Of a stretch of 64,000 bases of DNA, positions 59,735 through 64,000 are shown in pieces; position 1 is the stretch's first letter, and each line of letters begins with the position of its first letter. The position numbers were made by a program, and so were the translations under genes. This stretch comes from Thalassobacterium maritimum (GTDB lineage: Bacteria > Verrucomicrobiota > Verrucomicrobiia > Opitutales > Coraliomargaritaceae): contig NZ_JARXHW010000021.1 in NCBI RefSeq assembly GCF_031127805.1, positions 1-64,000 of the forward strand, written 5' to 3'. Under the pieces are notes generated by a model that was given only the letters and a program-made list of their open reading frames with translations, made no database searches and was not told where the DNA came from.

Positions 59735-61813
59735 ATGGGTATGACGTTTCGCATTCTTAGAATTTCCATGTTTTTTGTGATTGCCGTGTGCTCGGTGGTG
59801 CTGGGGCAGAATTATCCGGTCGGCATTGAAGCGAAACGCGTCTTTAAGGAGGGATTTCCGGCCTTGATTGCTTTTCGTGGGGAAATGCATCGGCCTAGCC
59901 ATCGATCCTATGAGGCCTGGAGCCAGAGTTTGGAAGATTACTCAGTCGTTATTCGCAAATTCTGGAATGAAGAACTTAATGTGCATCCCGAATCGCCTGC
60001 ATGGGCGCAGCGTTATTTGGCCGCACACCCGGTAACTTTGTTTCTGTGGCATCTGAATGGTGAAGCGCGGGCGGCCAGAGAACATCCGGAGGTGCAGGCG
60101 CGCTATTTCCCCGGGCATTGGGCCTTGCATACCGGCTCGGCTGTGGATGGTTCGGTCGAGCGTGGCTCTTCGGTATTGAAAGTAGAGCATGTGGATCGTT
60201 TTTCGATGAAGGGGTATATTGATCGGCGGGAAAGAGAATGGCATGCGCCGGATCTTGTTTTAGTGGAGCGTTTTCCAGATGGTCGCCTCAATTGGAAGAA
60301 GACGGAATATGCCCGTTTGACGTCGGTTGATCTCACGACTGGAACAATTGAGGTGGATCGCGGCCTGTATGGTTCTGAGGTGCAGGATTACAATGGGCTC
60401 TATGTGGCGCCGATTGTCGGCGGTGTTTGGGGCGGGCAGATTCTTTGGTTTTATAATCATGCCAGCACTTGCCCCAGGGACGCCAATGGGCAGCAGGCTT
60501 CGGATCTGTTTGTGGATGAAATCGTTTCTAAATTCGACCCCAAGACCGGAGAGTTGAAAGGTTTTGGTGGGGTGGCTTTTGATGTGACTTACTGGGTGGC
60601 GCGCTGGCCAGACATGGATGTCAATGTTGATGGCGTGACGGATTTAGATGGCTATGTTGATGGTCGGAATGTCTGGCGTGAAGGTATGGTGGCATGGGCC
60701 GAACGATTGCGTGCACGCATGGGGCCTGAATTCATTATCGTTGGCGATGGCGGTTCGGATAAGCACCAGCGTGCGGTCGGGGTGTTTAGCGGTATGGAGG
60801 CCGAGGGCTTTCCCTATCATCATGATGCCTTCCGCGGCTACTCGACGCCGATTAACCATTTTGATTACTGGACGGCTTTTGGAAAGGTGGCTTACCCATT
60901 TAATTTTTCGGCACTTAAGTTTAAGTCGGACTTCGATCTCGAGAACCAAGAACAATACGCGCGTTTGGGCTTGGGCACACTCTCCAGCCTGGGTGTCTAT
61001 GCGACCAGTGTTTCTGACGAGGAGAGCGGTGCGCCATTGGACGAGTTCGTCGCGGGGCATCGCGGGCAGGTTCATTGGTTGGGGCAAGCAGTTGGGCCGG
61101 TCTTACGTCTGGAGGAAGCCATGCCGGACTTGCTGGACGGAGCCGGAGTGCGTTGGGGGGAGCCATTGCTGGCAAAGCTTGAATTGCATGGGGCAAGCAT
61201 GCGTCAAGGGGGCGGCAATACGCTGATTCTTGAGGGAAATGACGACGATCCGTTGGCGCCCATGACATTGACTCTGAAGGGCCTCAAGCGTCCGGCGGGG
61301 GATATCGTACTATCCTTTGAAGTGATTTCGAAGGAGCCACTGGCCCCATCGCTGGAGGGAAGCGCTTACCCCAGAGCAATTAAAGTATCTGCCGACGAAT
61401 TACCGGAGTATGAGGATTCCGCGCGAAAGAACGGGTTTTACAATGACTTGGAAGGAGTTTTTGGCACCGAAGGTTTTATTCGACAGTCATTTTATTTTCG
61501 GGATGTGGGGGATGTGGATCTGGATACACTTTCGCTTAAAATTACTTTTGAGTATCAAGGCGCGGTGGCTCTGCGAAATCTAAAGATTCACCAAGGCGGG
61601 CAGTTGTTTGCCCGCGAATTTGAGCACGGTGTGGTGTTGTCGAACCCTTCTTTGCACGAGCGAGTCTTTGACCTGACCTCGCTCTTTCCCGACTACGATG
61701 GCGCGTACTATCGTATTTCAGGGACGCGGAAGGAGAATGATGGCTCCCGTATTATGCACCGCGATCAAGTCCGCGTTCCTGCCTTGGATGCTATTTTTCT
61801 CGAAAAACGTTAA
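59735..61813 (+). CDS. Secreted protein of unknown function, possible glycosidase
   Basis: A 692-residue exported protein (signal peptide ILRISMFFVIAVCSVVLG). I recognise no named family. The central part has barrel-like features: GFGGVAFDVTYWVARWPDMD with acidic residues at a strand end, MGPEFIIVGDGGSDKHQRAVG, and GVFSGMEAEGFPYHH, a spacing seen in putative glycoside hydrolases of the GH66/GH101-like type. Residues about 150-230 look like an inserted beta domain, and the last 180 residues form a beta-sandwich. It is divergent from the GH110-like gene and 30 bp upstream of a sulfatase gene, so it most likely acts on the same galactan-type substrate. Confidence 0.5.
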   Translation: MGMTFRILRISMFFVIAVCSVVLGQNYPVGIEAKRVFKEGFPALIAFRGEMHRPSHRSYEAWSQSLEDYSVVIRKFWNEELNVHPESPAWAQRYLAAHPVTLFLWHLNGEARAAREHPEVQARYFPGHWALHTGSAVDGSVERGSSVLKVEHVDRFSMKGYIDRREREWHAPDLVLVERFPDGRLNWKKTEYARLTSVDLTTGTIEVDRGLYGSEVQDYNGLYVAPIVGGVWGGQILWFYNHASTCPRDANGQQASDLFVDEIVSKFDPKTGELKGFGGVAFDVTYWVARWPDMDVNVDGVTDLDGYVDGRNVWREGMVAWAERLRARMGPEFIIVGDGGSDKHQRAVGVFSGMEAEGFPYHHDAFRGYSTPINHFDYWTAFGKVAYPFNFSALKFKSDFDLENQEQYARLGLGTLSSLGVYATSVSDEESGAPLDEFVAGHRGQVHWLGQAVGPVLRLEEAMPDLLDGAGVRWGEPLLAKLELHGASMRQGGGNTLILEGNDDDPLAPMTLTLKGLKRPAGDIVLSFEVISKEPLAPSLEGSAYPRAIKVSADELPEYEDSARKNGFYNDLEGVFGTEGFIRQSFYFRDVGDVDLDTLSLKITFEYQGAVALRNLKIHQGGQLFAREFEHGVVLSNPSLHERVFDLTSLFPDYDGAYYRISGTRKENDGSRIMHRDQVRVPALDAIFLEKR

Positions 61814-61843
61814 AAACTTAGCTGTCCGGCGGTCTCTTAGTAT

Positions 61844-63454
61844 ATGTTCACTTTAACTCTTAGAGACACTTTGACTAAAAACCTAGCGGGGCTGTTTTTT
61901 TTCGGCTCTGCTGTGTTGATGTCGTCCACGATATTGAGGGCAGAATCCGCTAGGCCCAATATTTTGCTTTGTGTGGCGGATGATGCCGGCTTGCATGCGG
62001 GGGCATACGGAACCGATTGGGTCTCCACGCCTACCATGGACCGCTTGGCGGATCATGGTCTTCTTTTTCAACGAGCCTATACGCCCAATTCCAAATGTGG
62101 ACCGTCGCGCGCTTGCATTCTGACCGGGAGGAACTCCTGGCAGTTAAAGGAGGCCGGTAATCACTGGGCCTCGTTTCCTCTGGAGTTTAAGTCTGTGGCC
62201 GAGGTCTTGAACGAGAATGGCTATCATGTCGGCTACACGGGCAAGGGCTGGCTGCCGGGAAAAGCCTTTGATGCAAATGGCAAGCGGCGCGATATATTGG
62301 TAAATCAATATACCGATCTCACTCTCGATCCGCCTACCAGTGGGATTCATATCGTTGATTATGTGGCCAATTTTAAGACCTTTCTGAACGATGGTCAAAG
62401 CGAAGAGCCCTTTTTCTTTTGGTATGGAGGCTGGGAACCGCACCGAAAATATGAGTTTCAAAGTGGTCGTAAGGTCGGTGGAAAATCGCTGGAGGATGTC
62501 AAATGGATCCCCGAGTTCTGGCCGGATACGGATGTGGTGCGCGACGATATTTTGGACTACGTCTTTGAACTGGAGTATTTCGATGCCCGTTTGGGGGAGA
62601 TGGTGGACGAGCTTGAAGCTCGCGGCATCTTGGATCACACGATTATTATCGTGACTTCGGATAACGGCATGCCCTTTCCGCGGGTGAAGGGGCAGACCTA
62701 CGAGTATTCCAATCATTTGCCTTTGATCATTTATTGGCCCGAGGGCATTCGTTCCGCCGGGCGCTCGGTGGACGAGTTTGTGAGCCTGATTGATTTGGTG
62801 CCCACTTTTCTGGAAGTGGCTGGGATTGAAGCCGATCGCTCTGGTATGGCATCAATCACCGGTCGCAGCTTGAGCCCCATTCTGGAAAATCGTCCGTCCG
62901 AGCAAGTCAGGGATCATGTCCTGCTCGGAAAAGAACGCCATGATGTGGGGCGTCCCAACAATGTCGGCTATCCAACGCGGGCGATTGTCGAGGGCGATTT
63001 TCTTTATATCATTAATTTTGAGCCCGGACGCTGGCCGGTTGGTAATCCAGAGGCCGGCTATGCCAACACCGACGGTGGCGCCACGAAAACCGAGATTCTC
63101 GAAGGTCGCACCGATCCGAGCTTGCACCACTTCTGGCAATGGAATTTCGGTAAGCGCCCTCAGGAGGAGCTGTATCAAATTTCCGAAGATTCCGATTGTT
63201 TGCGCAATCTGGCTGGATATCCTGAATTTGTAGACAAGCGTAACAAACTGCGCCTGCGCTTGTTGCAGCGATTGGCAGAAGAAGGTGACCCCCGAATGGC
63301 TGGTCACGGTGATATCTTCGATGAGTATCTCTATATGGATCCGAAGAGCACACATCTGTATGAGCGTACCATGGAAGGAGTGGAAGTGCGTTCAGCCTGG
63401 TTGAGCCCCTCTGATTTTGAAGCCGGCCCCGTGGGCATCGAGACTCTGGAGTAG
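61844..63454 (+). CDS. Secreted S1 sulfatase (S1_8-like)
   Basis: A 536-residue sulfatase with an N-terminal export signal (NLAGLFFFGSAVLMSSTILRA). RPNILLCVADDAGLHAGAYG carries the metal-binding Asp pair; PNSKCGPSRACILTGRNSWQ carries the activation motif with Cys85. VTSDNGMPFPRVKGQ and PEGIRSAGR are further conserved blocks. The layout resembles sulfamidase-like S1_8 enzymes, as does the one at 26363; this is tentative. It follows the 59735 gene by 30 bp and probably shares its transcript. Confidence 0.92.
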   Translation: MFTLTLRDTLTKNLAGLFFFGSAVLMSSTILRAESARPNILLCVADDAGLHAGAYGTDWVSTPTMDRLADHGLLFQRAYTPNSKCGPSRACILTGRNSWQLKEAGNHWASFPLEFKSVAEVLNENGYHVGYTGKGWLPGKAFDANGKRRDILVNQYTDLTLDPPTSGIHIVDYVANFKTFLNDGQSEEPFFFWYGGWEPHRKYEFQSGRKVGGKSLEDVKWIPEFWPDTDVVRDDILDYVFELEYFDARLGEMVDELEARGILDHTIIIVTSDNGMPFPRVKGQTYEYSNHLPLIIYWPEGIRSAGRSVDEFVSLIDLVPTFLEVAGIEADRSGMASITGRSLSPILENRPSEQVRDHVLLGKERHDVGRPNNVGYPTRAIVEGDFLYIINFEPGRWPVGNPEAGYANTDGGATKTEILEGRTDPSLHHFWQWNFGKRPQEELYQISEDSDCLRNLAGYPEFVDKRNKLRLRLLQRLAEEGDPRMAGHGDIFDEYLYMDPKSTHLYERTMEGVEVRSAWLSPSDFEAGPVGIETLE

Positions 63455-63527
63455 ATTCATTATTTAGATTTATTTCGTCACATCTTGTGAATTGCGGTAG
63501 TAAACAAGTGGAGTTAATGAATTACCG

Positions 63528-64000
63528 ATGTCAGATCTAAAAATGGAGGATTTTGTTCGTTTGTACTCGATGCACGAGTCCAAGGTGCGTGCGTATGTAC
63601 GTGCAGGGCTGCCTACGATTGAGGATGTGAACGAAGTCATGCAGGAAGTCAGTCTGGTGGCCTGGCGTAAATTCTCGACACTAGAGGACGCGGAAGGATT
63701 CGGGCGTTGGATGTGCGTGATAGCACGCTATGAAATTCTGAAATACCGCCGATCCAAGGCGAGAGATCGCTTGGTTTTGGATGAAGACCTACTGAGCTTG
63801 ATTGCCGATGAAGGCGTCGAGGAAACCTCCGAACGTGCTGCAGAGATTCAGGCACTGCAGAAGTGTATCCGTAAGTTGCCAGAGAAATATCGTGGGCTTG
63901 TGATTAAAGCCTATACCCCCGATCAGTCGAAAAAGAAACTCGCAGCTGAAATTGGTAAGACACCAGCTGCGCTCTATCAGTTGCTCAGTCGTCTTCGACT
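63528..64000 (+). CDS. ECF sigma factor (cut by the window edge)
   Basis: The frame opens at ATG 63528 and is still open at the right edge, giving 157 residues. MEDFVRLYSMHESKVRAYV, EDVNEVMQEVSLVAWRKFST and GRWMCVIARYEILKYRR are the sigma-2 region blocks of extracytoplasmic-function sigma factors; EIQALQKCIRKLPEKYRGLV and KKKLAAEIGKTPAALYQLLSRLR are the sigma-4 helix-turn-helix. The wording fits the Rhodopirellula/Verrucomicrobium family, which is usually followed by a membrane anti-sigma or FecR-like gene; the continuation is outside the window. Confidence 0.9.
   Translation, partial: MSDLKMEDFVRLYSMHESKVRAYVRAGLPTIEDVNEVMQEVSLVAWRKFSTLEDAEGFGRWMCVIARYEILKYRRSKARDRLVLDEDLLSLIADEGVEETSERAAEIQALQKCIRKLPEKYRGLVIKAYTPDQSKKKLAAEIGKTPAALYQLLSRLR

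Noticed and set aside
1..64000. tRNA, rRNA or riboswitch genes
   Set aside because: None was recognisable by reading; a covariance-model scan would be needed to exclude them.

Overview
The window looks like a marine Verrucomicrobiota chromosome, most likely class Opitutae, order Puniceicoccales. This is inferred from the gene content: many secreted sulfatases and glycoside hydrolases, no SusC/SusD pair, PEP-CTERM proteins, type-IV-pilin-like proteins inside sugar operons, DUF5722 proteins, Y1-type transposases, and an ECF sigma factor of the planctomycete/verrucomicrobial type. No rRNA or tRNA gene was seen, so the taxonomy stays provisional.

Layout. 1-7.4 kb is a patchy left flank: a Y1 transposase, an SGNH esterase with a decayed second copy behind it, an uncharacterised 816-aa protein, a DUF4160/DUF2442 pair, a CE12-like esterase, and a decayed HigB-type toxin that still has its operator. 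7.4-36.7 kb is the core polysaccharide locus. One leftward operon encodes DUF5722 glycosidase, GH3 and GH78. A divergent rightward series encodes a giant PilX-like protein, a secreted protein, a second GH78 and a sulfatase. Next come a pseudopilin, three sulfatases and a tandem carbohydrate-binding-like protein, then a 94-bp tandem repeat array, then a divergent sulfatase/GH106-like pair. 36.8-44.6 kb holds two large secreted multidomain proteins (a trypsin-like protease and a GH9 cellulase fused to a PL14-like domain) and a REP-associated transposase between two REP pairs. 44.6-48.4 kb holds an MFS sugar:cation symporter, a PEP-CTERM protein and a LacI-family regulator. 48.5-50.5 kb is an IS/integrase scar with truncated genes. 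50.5-55.5 kb holds a Gfo/Idh/MocA oxidoreductase, a double-FAD protein and a PocR-AraC regulator. 55.5-63.5 kb is a second sugar module (GH1 remnant, SSS symporter, GH110-like galactosidase, unknown secreted protein, sulfatase). The window ends inside an ECF sigma factor gene.

How it fits together. Seven copies of a 14-bp palindrome (AAGAA-N4-TTCTT type) lie in the promoter regions of the DUF5722/GH3/GH78 operon and its divergent partner, the pseudopilin-sulfatase operon, the sulfatase/GH106 pair, the MFS symporter and the PEP-CTERM gene. The LacI-family gene at 47345 is the obvious candidate reader. Together these suggest one regulon that desulfates, deacetylates and trims a sulfated, probably rhamnose-containing polysaccharide and imports the products. 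Substrate and regulator assignments are inferences.
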